Assembly: GCA_000619965.1 (NCBI GenBank)
Contig: KK211045.1
Location: 736-64,735, forward strand
Direction of reading: 5' to 3'
From: Propionibacteriaceae bacterium P6A17
GTDB lineage: Bacteria; Actinomycetota; Actinomycetes; Propionibacteriales; Propionibacteriaceae
DNA: 64,000 nucleotides
Of the stretch, positions 38,226 to 46,738 are shown piece after piece (within the stretch, counting starts at the first letter, position 1; each line of letters begins with the position of its first letter). The notes under the pieces were generated by a model. That model was not told the DNA's origin. It ran no database searches and saw only the letters and a list, made by a program, of their open reading frames with translations. The translations under genes were made by a program, and so were the position numbers.

Positions 38226-39434
38226 GTGAGGACCATTGACGAACTCGACGTCGCCGGCAAGCGCGTCCTGATCCGTTGCGATTTCAACGTCCCGCTGGAC
38301 GGCGACGTCATCACCGACGACGGCCGCATCCGAGCCGCGCTGCCCACCCTGACCAAGCTCCGCGAAGCCGGCGCCCGCGTCGTCGTCATGGCGCACCTTG
38401 GCCGCCCGAAGGGGCAGGTCAACCCGAAGTACTCCCTGGCTCCCGTCGCGAAGCGCCTCGGAGAGTTGCTCGGCGTCGAGGTCAAGCTGGCCGCCGACGT
38501 CGTCGGCGACTCCGCGAAGGAGGTCGTCGCTTCCTTGACCGACGGAGACGTCGCCCTCCTCGAGAACGTCCGCTACGAGCCGGGCGAGGAGTCGAAGGAC
38601 GAGGCCGAGCGCCAGACGCTGGCCGCCAAGTACGCGGAGTTCGGCGACATCTTCGTCTCCGACGGCTTCGGCGTCGTCCACCGCAAGCAGGCCTCCGTCT
38701 ACGACGTCGCGAAGCTGCTCCCGAATGCCGCAGGCTACCTCGTCGGCAAGGAAGTCAAGGTGCTGCGCACGCTCACCGAGACCCCGGAGCGCCCGCTCGT
38801 CGTCGTCCTGGGTGGCGCAAAGGTGGCCGACAAGCTCGCCGTGATCGACAACCTGCTCAAGGTCGCCGACACGGTCATCGTCGGCGGCGGCATGGCCTAC
38901 ACCTTCCTGAAGGCCCAGGGCAAGGAGATCGGCAAGTCGCTGCTCGACGAGTCCAACCTTGCCACCTGCGCCGGCTACATCGAGCAGGCGAAGGAGGCGG
39001 GCAAGACGCTGCTCCTGCCCGTCGACGCGCGCGTCGCCGACGGTATGGACTTCGACGCCCGCGAGGTGCTTGGCGAGGTGCAGGAGGTCTCCGTCGACGA
39101 GATCCCCGCAGACAAGCAGGCCCTCGACATCGGTCCGGCCACCGAGGCGCTGTTCGCCGACGCCATCAAGGGCGCGAAGACGGTGTTCTGGAACGGCCCG
39201 ATGGGCGTGTTCGAGATTGAGGCCCTGTCCAAGGGCACGGCCGCCGTCGCCCAGGCGCTCGCCGACTCCGAGGCGTTCAGCGTCATCGGCGGCGGTGACT
39301 CCGCAGCCGCCGTCCGCGTCCTCGGCCACGCCGACGACGAGTTCGGCCACATTTCCACCGGCGGCGGTGCCTCCCTCGAATTCCTCGAGGGCAAGGTGCT
39401 CCCCGGTATCGCAGTCCTGGAAGAGGAGAAGTAG
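38226..39434 (+). CDS. pgk: phosphoglycerate kinase
   Basis: A 402-residue kinase. N-terminal [11 protein letters not shown] and [20 protein letters not shown] bind 3-phosphoglycerate, [17 protein letters not shown] and [18 protein letters not shown] belong to the nucleotide domain, and [13 protein letters not shown] ends the fold. I chose GTG 38226 because GAGAGGAA lies about 5 nt upstream and the family starts close to TIDELD. It is directly followed by tpiA. Confidence 0.97.
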   Translation: MRTIDELDVAGKRVLIRCDFNVPLDGDVITDDGRIRAALPTLTKLREAGARVVVMAHLGRPKGQVNPKYSLAPVAKRLGELLGVEVKLAADVVGDSAKEVVASLTDGDVALLENVRYEPGEESKDEAERQTLAAKYAEFGDIFVSDGFGVVHRKQASVYDVAKLLPNAAGYLVGKEVKVLRTLTETPERPLVVVLGGAKVADKLAVIDNLLKVADTVIVGGGMAYTFLKAQGKEIGKSLLDESNLATCAGYIEQAKEAGKTLLLPVDARVADGMDFDAREVLGEVQEVSVDEIPADKQALDIGPATEALFADAIKGAKTVFWNGPMGVFEIEALSKGTAAVAQALADSEAFSVIGGGDSAAAVRVLGHADDEFGHISTGGGASLEFLEGKVLPGIAVLEEEK

Positions 39435-40220
39435 ATGACCCGCAAGCCGATCATCGCCGGCAACTGGAAGATGAACCTGAACCACGTCGAGGCCACCGGT
39501 TTGGTGCAGAAGCTCGCGTGGACGCTCGCCGACAAGCAGTTCGACTCGAGCAACGTGGACGCGGTCGTGATTCCGCCGTTCACCAACCTGCGCACCGTGC
39601 AGACGCTGATCGACGGCGACCGCATGCCGCTGCAGCTCGGCGCCCAGGATGTGTCCCAGCACGACTCGGGCGCCTACACCGGTGAGGTGAGCGCCGACAT
39701 GCTCGCCAAGCTGCAGGTGGCCTACGTCGTCGTCGGGCACTCCGAGCGCCGTCAGTACCACGGGGAGACCGACGAGCTCGTCGGCGCCAAGGCCAAGAAG
39801 GTCATCGCAGCGGGCATGACCCCCATCATCTGTGTCGGTGAGGGGCTGGACATCCGCAAGGAGGGCCGTCACGTCGAGTACACCGTCGCGCAGGTCCGCG
39901 GGGCCCTCGACGGACTCACCGCCGAGCAGGTGGGTGCCCTCGTCATCGCCTACGAGCCCGTGTGGGCCATCGGCACCGGCGAGGTGGCCACGCCGCAGGA
40001 TGCGCAGGAGGTGTGCGGCGCGATCCGCGCCGAGGTGCGCGAGTCCTTCGGGGAGGCGGCGGCCGACGCGATCCGCATCCAGTACGGCGGCTCCGTGAAG
40101 TCCGGCTCGATCCGTCAGATCATGGATCAGCCCGACGTCGACGGCGCTCTCGTCGGCGGCGCGAGCCTCCAGGCGGAGGAGTTCGCTGCCATCATCAGGT
40201 TCAAGGACCTGCCTGTCTGA
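39435..40220 (+). CDS. tpiA: triose-phosphate isomerase
   Basis: A 261-residue TIM barrel. Catalytic residues are Lys12 in GNWKMNLNH, His in [11 protein letters not shown] and Glu in [11 protein letters not shown]. The phosphate loop is [10 protein letters not shown]. It starts immediately after the pgk stop with GAAGAGGAGAAG as ribosome binding site. Confidence 0.98.
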   Translation: MTRKPIIAGNWKMNLNHVEATGLVQKLAWTLADKQFDSSNVDAVVIPPFTNLRTVQTLIDGDRMPLQLGAQDVSQHDSGAYTGEVSADMLAKLQVAYVVVGHSERRQYHGETDELVGAKAKKVIAAGMTPIICVGEGLDIRKEGRHVEYTVAQVRGALDGLTAEQVGALVIAYEPVWAIGTGEVATPQDAQEVCGAIRAEVRESFGEAAADAIRIQYGGSVKSGSIRQIMDQPDVDGALVGGASLQAEEFAAIIRFKDLPV

Positions 40221-40238
40221 TCGAAGCCCGCAGGTGCA

Positions 40239-40272
40239 GCGAGGGCCGTCCGGTGATCCGGGCGGCCCTCGC
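40239..40272 (+). terminator. 15-bp stem-loop after tpiA
   Basis: GCGAGGGCCGTCCGG (40239-40253) pairs with CCGGGCGGCCCTCGC (40258-40272) across a TGAT loop, with one G-U pair. It ends the gap-pgk-tpiA unit. Confidence 0.85.
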
Positions 40273-40327
40273 GGCGTCGGTGCGGCAGCAGCGGGGACGC
40301 GAATGTGGATTCTGCGCGGCCGTCGGT

Positions 40328-40333
40328 TACACT
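40328..40333 (+). promoter_or_regulatory. -10 hexamer of probable leaderless promoter for secG
   Basis: TACACT lies 7 nt before the GTG at 40341. Confidence 0.4.
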
Positions 40334-40340
40334 TGCCCGC

Positions 40341-40604
40341 GTGATTGTCCCTCTCATGTCCATGCCCGTGGGCGTCCTGTCCGGGCTCATCATCTTCCTG
40401 AGCATCCTGCTCGCGGGCTCCGTCCTCCTCCACAAGGGTCGTGGTGGCGGCATGTCGGACCTGTTCGGTGGGGGCATGTCCTCGTCGATGGGTGGCGTCT
40501 CCCGTGCCGAGCGGCGTCTGGACCGGATCACGCTCGTGATCGGCCTGCTCTGGCTCATCGCAATCTTCGCGCTGCTGCTCGTCTACCGAGCCGAATCCCT
40601 GTGA
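40341..40604 (+). CDS. secG: preprotein translocase subunit SecG
   Basis: An 87-residue protein with two membrane segments (VLSGLIIFLSILLAGSVLLH and LVIGLLWLIAIFALLLVY) and the Gly/Ser-rich loop GRGGGMSDLFGGGMSSSMGG typical of SecG. It assists SecYE. Position after tpiA is conserved in actinobacteria. The GTG at 40341 directly follows a -10, and in-frame ATGs further in are alternatives. Confidence 0.93.
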   Translation: MIVPLMSMPVGVLSGLIIFLSILLAGSVLLHKGRGGGMSDLFGGGMSSSMGGVSRAERRLDRITLVIGLLWLIAIFALLLVYRAESL

Positions 40605-40649
40605 TTCTTCGCGCGCCCTTGTCCCCGGAACAATTGAAGGAGTAGAGCT

Positions 40650-41006
40650 GTGGCAGGTGGTAACGCCATTCGAGGGAGCCGCGTCGGTGCGGGACCGATG
40701 GGTGAGGCGGAGCGCGGTGACGCGGTACCGCGGATGCACGTCTCCTACTTCTGTGCGAGCGGTCACGAGACGCGGCCAGCGTTCGCCGTCGACGCGCAGG
40801 TCCCGCCGGAATGGGACTGCCCGCGCTGTGGTCTCCCCGCCAATCTCGACGAGCACAACCCGCCGCCGCCGCCGAAGACCGTGCCCTACAAGACGCACCT
40901 CGCCTATGTGAAGGAGCGTCGCAGTGAGGCCGATGCGGAGGCGATCCTTCAGGAGGCCATCACCGCGCTGCGTGCGCGGCGGGCGGCTGGGGAGATCATC
41001 TACTGA
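40650..41006 (+). CDS. rbpA: RNA polymerase-binding protein RbpA
   Basis: A 118-residue actinobacterial transcription factor that binds RNA polymerase and the primary sigma factor and stabilises open complexes. It has the Cys/His zinc-binding set in SYFCASGHETRPAF and WDCPRCGLPANLD, then the KTHLAYVKERRS sigma-interaction helix region. GAAGGAG lies 7 nt before the GTG. Confidence 0.95.
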   Translation: MAGGNAIRGSRVGAGPMGEAERGDAVPRMHVSYFCASGHETRPAFAVDAQVPPEWDCPRCGLPANLDEHNPPPPPKTVPYKTHLAYVKERRSEADAEAILQEAITALRARRAAGEIIY

Positions 41007-41021
41007 TCGCCTCGACGGCAT

Positions 41022-41063
41022 ACGTGAGGGGTCCGGCCTGTCCAATGGCCGGACCCCTCACGT
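41022..41063. terminator. bidirectional terminator between rbpA and pgl
   Basis: ACGTGAGGGGTCCGGCC (41022-41038) and GGCCGGACCCCTCACGT (41047-41063) form a perfect 17-bp stem with an 8-nt loop. It stands in the 67-nt gap between convergent genes. Confidence 0.9.
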
Positions 41064-41073
41064 CATCTCGCTA

Positions 41074-41805
41074 CTAGAACGCGCACTCCTCTGGCGGAGG
41101 CAGTTGGGCTGCGGCCGCCTCGTCGAGGAACCAGATGGTGCTCTGCTCGCCGTGGATGGTGGCCGCCGGCAGCGACTCGTCGCCGGCCAGGGCCCCTGCG
41201 ACGGCGGTGGCCTTGGCCGATCCCGTGGCGATGAACCAGACGGTGGAGCTGCGGTTGAGCGCGACGCGGGTGAGGGTGATCCGCTCCGACGGCGGCTTCG
41301 GGGCATCTTCGACGCCGATGACGAGCCTGGACGTCGGCTCGAAGCTCGCGTGGCCGGGGAACATGGACCCGCAGTGCCCGTCCTCGCCGATCCCGAGCAG
41401 CACGATGTCGAAGTGGGTGTCGCCGAGCTCGGCCTCGTACTCCTCGGCGCTCTCGTGGGCATCCTTGCGGCCGTCGAGGGAGGCCATCATGTGCACGTGC
41501 ATGGAGTGCATGGGGATGGTGCGGGCGAGGCGCTCGACGGCCTGCAGCGAGTTGCGGTCGGGGTCGGTCGAGGGTAGGAAGCGCTCGTCTCCCCACCAGA
41601 AGTGGATGCGACGGAAGTCGATCTCCGATTCGATCGCGTGCTCGGCGAGCCGCTCGTAGACCATGTTGGCGGTGTTGCCCCCGGTCAGGCACACGTCGGC
41701 GCGGCCTTGGGCATCCAGGAGCCGCTCGAGGCGCTGCAGCAGCTCTGCCGCCACCAGGTCGGCCACGTCGGTGCTGCTGGGCACCCGGACCACTCGTCGA
41801 TACAT
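41074..41805 (-). CDS. pgl: 6-phosphogluconolactonase
   Basis: A 243-residue NagB-fold lactonase for the second step of the oxidative pentose phosphate pathway. It shows DVCLTGGNTANMVYERL, FWWGDERFLPSTDPDRNS, LGIGEDGHCGSMFPGH and TRVALNRSSTVWFIATGSAK. ATG 41805 is preferred because AGGAGG lies 6 nt away; GTG 41808 would leave only 3 nt. It overlaps opcA and ends the zwf-opcA-pgl operon. Confidence 0.95.
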   Translation of the reverse strand: MYRRVVRVPSSTDVADLVAAELLQRLERLLDAQGRADVCLTGGNTANMVYERLAEHAIESEIDFRRIHFWWGDERFLPSTDPDRNSLQAVERLARTIPMHSMHVHMMASLDGRKDAHESAEEYEAELGDTHFDIVLLGIGEDGHCGSMFPGHASFEPTSRLVIGVEDAPKPPSERITLTRVALNRSSTVWFIATGSAKATAVAGALAGDESLPAATIHGEQSTIWFLDEAAAAQLPPPEECAF

Positions 41806-42710
41806 CACTGTCCTCCTTGCCGTTCGAGCAGGCTGGCGACGGTCTGCTCGAACACCTCGTCGGCGTCGAGCCGTTGCAGTTCCTCGGTGAGCAGATCCGT
41901 GAGCGGGCGCCGACGCAGGGCAACGGTCCTGGCGGGCCGGCCCGGCACCAGATACTCGGCGGTCATCTCCTCGTGGCGGCGAATGACGATGTCGCCGGCC
42001 TCGGTCTGCAGGGTCACTTCATTGACGCCGACTCCCGGTCCGTCGACGCGCTCGACCGGCACGCCCAGACGGCTGCCCAGCCAGGTGGCCAAGAGCGTCG
42101 CCGGCGCGTTGTCGGGGGCGGAGACGACGCGGCCACCGACGATGGGCGCCCCCACCTGTTCGACGGCGGCGACGAGGAGCGCGCGCCAGCGGGTCAGGCG
42201 TGTCCAGGTGAGATCGGTGTCGCCGGGTCTGTGGTGGCGGGCCCGCATGACGAGCGCGTGCTGCGGGTCGGCGCAGCCGGATGCGTCGGTGATGCGACGG
42301 GTGGCGAGTCGGCCGATCGGGTCGCCGGCCAGGTCGGCGGGGCCCTCGTGCGGCCACCAGACGACGGTGGGGGAGTCCGGCAGCAGCAGGGGCAGCAGGA
42401 CGGTGCCTGCGTGGGCGCGGAGACCGCCGTGGAGGGTGAGGGTGATGAGGTCGCCGGGGAGACCGTCGCCGGTTTCGATCCGGGCGTCCATCTTCGGCTC
42501 GGCCTCGTCGGGGCTGTTGGTGACGACGATGACCCGCGACGGATGCGCGTAGGCCGAGGCCTTTGCGGCCTCGATGGCGTCGTCGAAGTGGCGGTCATCG
42601 GTGGCGATGACCAGCGTCAGGACCAGGCCGCTCGCGCCCGCGCCGCGGTGCGCCTTGGTGAGGGCGGTGGAGATGTCGCGCGAGGTGGTGTCGTGCAGTT
42701 CGATCAGCAT
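41805..42710 (-). CDS. opcA: glucose-6-phosphate dehydrogenase assembly protein OpcA
   Basis: A 301-residue OpcA family protein, which assists assembly or redox control of Zwf. It shows SGLVLTLVIATDDRHFDDAI, TVLLPLLLPDSPTVVWWPHE and DLTWTRLTRWRALLVAAVEQ. It lies 13 nt after zwf and overlaps pgl. Confidence 0.93.
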   Translation of the reverse strand: MLIELHDTTSRDISTALTKAHRGAGASGLVLTLVIATDDRHFDDAIEAAKASAYAHPSRVIVVTNSPDEAEPKMDARIETGDGLPGDLITLTLHGGLRAHAGTVLLPLLLPDSPTVVWWPHEGPADLAGDPIGRLATRRITDASGCADPQHALVMRARHHRPGDTDLTWTRLTRWRALLVAAVEQVGAPIVGGRVVSAPDNAPATLLATWLGSRLGVPVERVDGPGVGVNEVTLQTEAGDIVIRRHEEMTAEYLVPGRPARTVALRRRPLTDLLTEELQRLDADEVFEQTVASLLERQGGQ

Positions 42711-42723
42711 GGGCTTTCCTTCC

Positions 42724-44265
42724 TCACGGCCGCCGCCAGGCGAGGCCGTCGCGGGCCAGCATCTCGTCCGCGGAGCGCGGACCCCACGTGCCTGGCGCGT
42801 ACTGCTCGGGCTGCTCGGGCAGCTCCGCCCAATGCTCCAAGACGGGATCGAGGATGCGCCAGCTCAGCTCGACCTCCTCCTGGAGCGGGAAGAGCGGGGG
42901 TTCTCCCAGCAGCACGTCGAGGATGAGCCGTTCGTAGGCTTCGGGCGAGGATTCGGTGAACGAGCCGCCGTAACCGAAGTCCATCGACACGTCGCGGATC
43001 TCCATCTGCGTGCCGGGCACCTTCGCACCGAAGCGCAGGGTGACGCCCTCGTCGGGCTGGATGCGCAGGACCAGGGCATTGGTGCCGAGGTCCGCGGTGT
43101 CCGTCGCGGTGAACGGCAGGTGTGGCGGGCGCTTGAAGCTCAGCGCCACCTCGGTGACGCGTCGGGGCATGCGCTTGCCGGTGCGGAGGTAGAACGGGAC
43201 GCCCGCCCACCGGCGGTTGTCGATGTCCACGCGCATGGCCGCGAAGGTTTCCGTGCGGGAGTCGTCGGGGACGCCCTCCTCCTGCCGGTAGCCGCGGACC
43301 TCCTTGCCGCCCTGCCAGCCCGGGGCGTACTGGCCGCGGGCGGTGTGCCGGGCCAGGTCCGCCGGGACGCGGGCTGCGGCGAGCACCTTCTGCTTCTCGG
43401 TGCGCAACTGGGCCGCGTCGAAGTTCGTCGGCTCCTCCATGGCGGCCAGTGCGAGCAGCTGCAGCAGGTGGTTCTGCATCACGTCGCGGGCGATGCCGAT
43501 GCCGTCGAAGTAGCCGGCCCGCCCCGCGATGCCGATGTCCTCGGCCATCGTGATCTCCACGTGGCTCACGTGATTGTTGTTCCACAGCGGCTCGAAGAGC
43601 TGGTTGGCGAACCGCATGGCCAAGATGTTCTGCACGGTCTCCTTGCCCAGGTAGTGGTCGATGCGGAACACCTCCTGCGGCTTGAACAGCTGCGAGACGA
43701 CCGCGTCGAGTTCGCGGGCGGATTCGAGGTCGTGGCCGAAGGGCTTCTCGATGACGACGCGGTGCCAGCTTCCCGGCACCTGTTCGGCCAAGCCGTGGCG
43801 CTTGAGCTGGCGCATGACCGGTTCGAAGCCCGAGGGCGGGATCGACAGGTAGAACGCGTGGTTGCCGCACGTGCCGCGCTCCCGGTCGAGCTCGCCGAGT
43901 GTGGTCTTAAGGCGCCCGAAGGCCTCGTCGGAGTCGAAGTCGCCGCTCACGAATCGGATGCCTTCGAGGAGTTGTTCCCACACCTCTTCCCGGAACTCGG
44001 TGCGCGCGTGCTCCTGCACGGCGTCGTGGACGACGCGGGCGAAGTCCTGGTCGGCCCACTCCCGACGTGCGAAGCCCACGAGCGCGAACCCGGGCGGCAG
44101 CAGGCCGCGGTTGGCGAGATCGTAGACCGCGGGCATGAGCTTCTTGCGCGAGAGGTCACCCGTGACGCCGAAGATCACCAGGGCCGACGGGTCTGCGATT
44201 CTGGGCAACCGGCGGTCCTCGGCGGACCGCAGCGGGTTGACGAATGCTCGTTGTTGGCTCTGCAC
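42724..44265 (-). CDS. zwf: glucose-6-phosphate 1-dehydrogenase
   Basis: A 513-residue NADP-dependent dehydrogenase. The nucleotide motif is VIFGVTGDLSRKKLMPAVYD, the catalytic region is VFRIDHYLGKETVQNI, and VIEKPFGHDLESAREL and FYLRTGKRMPRR are conserved. The GTG start stands 6 nt after TAGGCT. Transketolase and transaldolase genes, usually between ctaB and zwf in actinobacteria, are not here. Confidence 0.97.
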   Translation of the reverse strand: MQSQQRAFVNPLRSAEDRRLPRIADPSALVIFGVTGDLSRKKLMPAVYDLANRGLLPPGFALVGFARREWADQDFARVVHDAVQEHARTEFREEVWEQLLEGIRFVSGDFDSDEAFGRLKTTLGELDRERGTCGNHAFYLSIPPSGFEPVMRQLKRHGLAEQVPGSWHRVVIEKPFGHDLESARELDAVVSQLFKPQEVFRIDHYLGKETVQNILAMRFANQLFEPLWNNNHVSHVEITMAEDIGIAGRAGYFDGIGIARDVMQNHLLQLLALAAMEEPTNFDAAQLRTEKQKVLAAARVPADLARHTARGQYAPGWQGGKEVRGYRQEEGVPDDSRTETFAAMRVDIDNRRWAGVPFYLRTGKRMPRRVTEVALSFKRPPHLPFTATDTADLGTNALVLRIQPDEGVTLRFGAKVPGTQMEIRDVSMDFGYGGSFTESSPEAYERLILDVLLGEPPLFPLQEEVELSWRILDPVLEHWAELPEQPEQYAPGTWGPRSADEMLARDGLAWRRP

Positions 44266-44271
44266 GGCCTC

Positions 44272-44277
44272 AGCCTA
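44272..44277 (-). promoter_or_regulatory. -10 hexamer of probable leaderless promoter for zwf
   Basis: Minus-strand TAGGCT lies 6 nt before the GTG at 44265. Confidence 0.45.
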
Positions 44278-44417
44278 GTTGCTCGACCGAAGCCGGCGGC
44301 GCAAGTCCGTCGCCCACGGTGGTCGACGACGCGCGCCAGGTGCCGCGGCGTCGGTCGTCGCGGCGGCCCCAGGGGTGGGACAGGGTACACTGGTCGTCGA
44401 GCGGAGGAGGATGCCGG

Positions 44418-45341
44418 GTGGCCGTCACAACGGAGGGCGCAGCGCGCGCCAGCGCAGGCGATGTGGTGAAGGCGTATGTGGCGCTGACGAAGCCGCGCAT
44501 CATCGAGCTCCTGCTCGTGACGACACTGCCCGCGATGTTCCTCGCCGCAGGCGGCCTGCCCCCACTGATTCCCGCCCTGGCGACGCTGTTCGGTGGTTGG
44601 ATGGCCGCTGCGAGCGCTAATGTCTTCAACTGCATCCTGGACGCCGACATCGACGAGGTGATGCGACGCACCAGGCGGCGCCCGATGCCGCGGCACCAGG
44701 TGGGCACCGTCCCGGCCACGGTCTTCGGCGTCGTCCTGGGGGTGCTGTCGGCGCTGATCCTGGGCTTCGGCGCCAACTGGCTCTCCGCCGCGCTCGCGGT
44801 GCTCGCCAACGCCTTCTACGTGTTCGTGTACACGATGTGGCTCAAGCGTCGGACCTGGCAGAACATCATCTGGGGCGGCATCGCAGGGTGTTTCCCGCCG
44901 CTGATCGGCTGGACGGCGGTGACCAACTCGGTCGCCTGGGCGCCCGTCATCATGTTCGCAATCATCTTCCTGTGGACGCCGCCGCACACGTGGGCGCTGT
45001 CGTTTCGGTACAAGGACGACTACGCGGCCGCCGGGGTCCCGATGCTGCCAGTGGTGCGCTCCGCCAGGCAGGTGGCGGTGCAGATCCTCGTCTACACGGT
45101 CCTCACCGTCGCGGTGTCGTTGCTGCTGTGGCCGGTCACGCCGACGGGCCCCCTCTATCCCATCGTGGCGGCCCTTGCCGGCGCGGTGATGATCTGGGAG
45201 GCCGCGCAGCTCCTGCGACGCGCCAGCGCCGGCCTCGAGGGTGCCGCGCTCAAGGCGATGCGACTGTTCCACTGGTCCAATTCCTACCTGGCCGTGTTGT
45301 TCCTGGCCATTGCCGTCGATCCGCTGATCTTCGGGCGCTGA
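44418..45341 (+). CDS. ctaB: protoheme IX farnesyltransferase (heme O synthase)
   Basis: A 307-residue UbiA-family enzyme with about nine membrane segments that farnesylates heme b to heme o for cytochrome oxidase. The prenyl-diphosphate motif is NVFNCILDADIDEVMRRTRR near residue 72. VALTKPRIIELLLVTTLPAM and FLWTPPHTWALSFRYKDDY are family hallmarks. GTG 44418 is chosen because GGAGGAGG stands 7 nt upstream. It is divergent from zwf. Confidence 0.95.
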   Translation: MAVTTEGAARASAGDVVKAYVALTKPRIIELLLVTTLPAMFLAAGGLPPLIPALATLFGGWMAAASANVFNCILDADIDEVMRRTRRRPMPRHQVGTVPATVFGVVLGVLSALILGFGANWLSAALAVLANAFYVFVYTMWLKRRTWQNIIWGGIAGCFPPLIGWTAVTNSVAWAPVIMFAIIFLWTPPHTWALSFRYKDDYAAAGVPMLPVVRSARQVAVQILVYTVLTVAVSLLLWPVTPTGPLYPIVAALAGAVMIWEAAQLLRRASAGLEGAALKAMRLFHWSNSYLAVLFLAIAVDPLIFGR

Positions 45342-45347
45342 GCCGCG

Positions 45348-45353
45348 TAGGCT
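45348..45353 (+). promoter_or_regulatory. -10 hexamer of probable leaderless promoter for the GalT-like gene
   Basis: TAGGCT lies 6 nt before the ATG at 45360. Confidence 0.45.
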
Positions 45354-45359
45354 CGGCGC

Positions 45360-46685
45360 ATGGAGGTCCTTGTTCGCGAGCCCGACTACCTTGACGTGCT
45401 GGCCGACGGCACGGTCAAGCAACTCAACCCCTTCACGGGGACGGAGGTGTGGACCGTGCCGGGCCGGGGCAATCGGCCGCTCGGACTGCGCCCGGCCGAA
45501 CCTCAGCCGCTGGCCCCGGACGAGCACGGGCGCCACTGCGCGTTCTGCGAGCGACGGTACCTCGAGACCCCGCCGGAGAAATCGCGGCTCGTGCGCCACG
45601 GGGAGGTCTGGGAGCAGCACGACGCCACTCCCGCCAACCAGCTCCTGGACGAGCCGGCGGAGTTTCGTCGGGTGCCGAACCTGTTCGAGATCCTGAGCTA
45701 CGACTACTGGCACGCCAACTACGGCTACGAGTTGTCTGCGGAAATCGCGGCTCGGCGGGAGGCGTACCTCGCCGAGCCCGAGGGCCTGCGCCACGTGCTG
45801 GCCGTCGTCGAGGCCAAGCTGCGCGCCAGCGGGCGCAGCGCGGACGAGATCGCCCGCCTCACACTCGAGGAGAAGCTCGAAGCCGCCTCCGGCTTCTTCG
45901 GCGGCGGGCACGACGTGATCATCGCCCGTAGGCATTTCGTCGACGGGGCCACCGACGACACGCAACTGGCCTCGTCGGGCACGCTCACCAAGGACGAACA
46001 CCGGCGCTTTCTGGCGTTCACGGTCGACGCCGCGCTGCGGCTGTACGAGACCAACCGCTATGCCCGGTACGTGTCCGTCTTCCAGAATTGGCTGAAGCCG
46101 GCCGGAGCCTCGTTCGACCACCTCCACAAGCAGCTCGTGGCTATCGACGAGCGGGGCACGCAGGTGGAGCAGACGTTGGCGAGGCTGCGGGGCAATCCGA
46201 ACATCTTCAACGACGCCGCCGCCAACTTCGCGAGCCGCCGCAATCTGATGATCGCGGAGAACGATCACGCGATCGCGTTCGCCGGATTCGGGCACCGCTA
46301 TCCGACGATCGAGATCTACTCCCGCTCGGAGCAGTCCGATCCGTGGCGCCACACGCCCGAGGAGATCGACGGGGTGTCCGACCTGCTCCACGCCATGCAC
46401 GCCGCCACCGGCCCCGATGTGCCGTGCAACGAGGAGTGGCACCATCGCCCCATCGACGTGCGGGAGGCGATGCCGTGGCGCATCATGCTGAAGTGGCGCG
46501 TCTCCACGCTGGCGGGCTTCGAGGGCGCGACGAAGATCTACCTCAACACCATCGATCCGTTCCTCCTGCGCAATCGGGTCGTCTCGCAGCTGTTCGCGCT
46601 GCGCAGCCTCGGCCACATCGCGCAGGACTTGCGCATCGCCACCGAATGCGAGTGCGCGCCGAACCCACTGCGCTACGCCCGCTGA
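45360..46685 (+). CDS. DUF4921-type, GalT/HIT-like protein
   Basis: A 441-residue soluble protein. It has a CxxC pair (HCAFCERRYLETPPEK near residue 60) like the zinc site of galactose-1-phosphate uridylyltransferase, and an HxHxQ motif (ASFDHLHKQLVAI near 257) like the nucleotidyl-transfer His of the HIT/GalT superfamily. Later NLMIAENDHAIAFAG and GATKIYLNTIDPFLLRN are conserved-looking. I relate it to DUF4921. It may transfer or hydrolyse nucleotides, but the substrate is unknown. Its neighbours (ctaB, TRAP genes) give no hint. It has its own leaderless-type promoter. Confidence 0.65.
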   Translation: MEVLVREPDYLDVLADGTVKQLNPFTGTEVWTVPGRGNRPLGLRPAEPQPLAPDEHGRHCAFCERRYLETPPEKSRLVRHGEVWEQHDATPANQLLDEPAEFRRVPNLFEILSYDYWHANYGYELSAEIAARREAYLAEPEGLRHVLAVVEAKLRASGRSADEIARLTLEEKLEAASGFFGGGHDVIIARRHFVDGATDDTQLASSGTLTKDEHRRFLAFTVDAALRLYETNRYARYVSVFQNWLKPAGASFDHLHKQLVAIDERGTQVEQTLARLRGNPNIFNDAAANFASRRNLMIAENDHAIAFAGFGHRYPTIEIYSRSEQSDPWRHTPEEIDGVSDLLHAMHAATGPDVPCNEEWHHRPIDVREAMPWRIMLKWRVSTLAGFEGATKIYLNTIDPFLLRNRVVSQLFALRSLGHIAQDLRIATECECAPNPLRYAR

Positions 46686-46738
46686 ACCCGACGCGACGAG
46701 CGCCGCCGACGCCCGGAGGTCCCCAGCCGCCGGCGACG

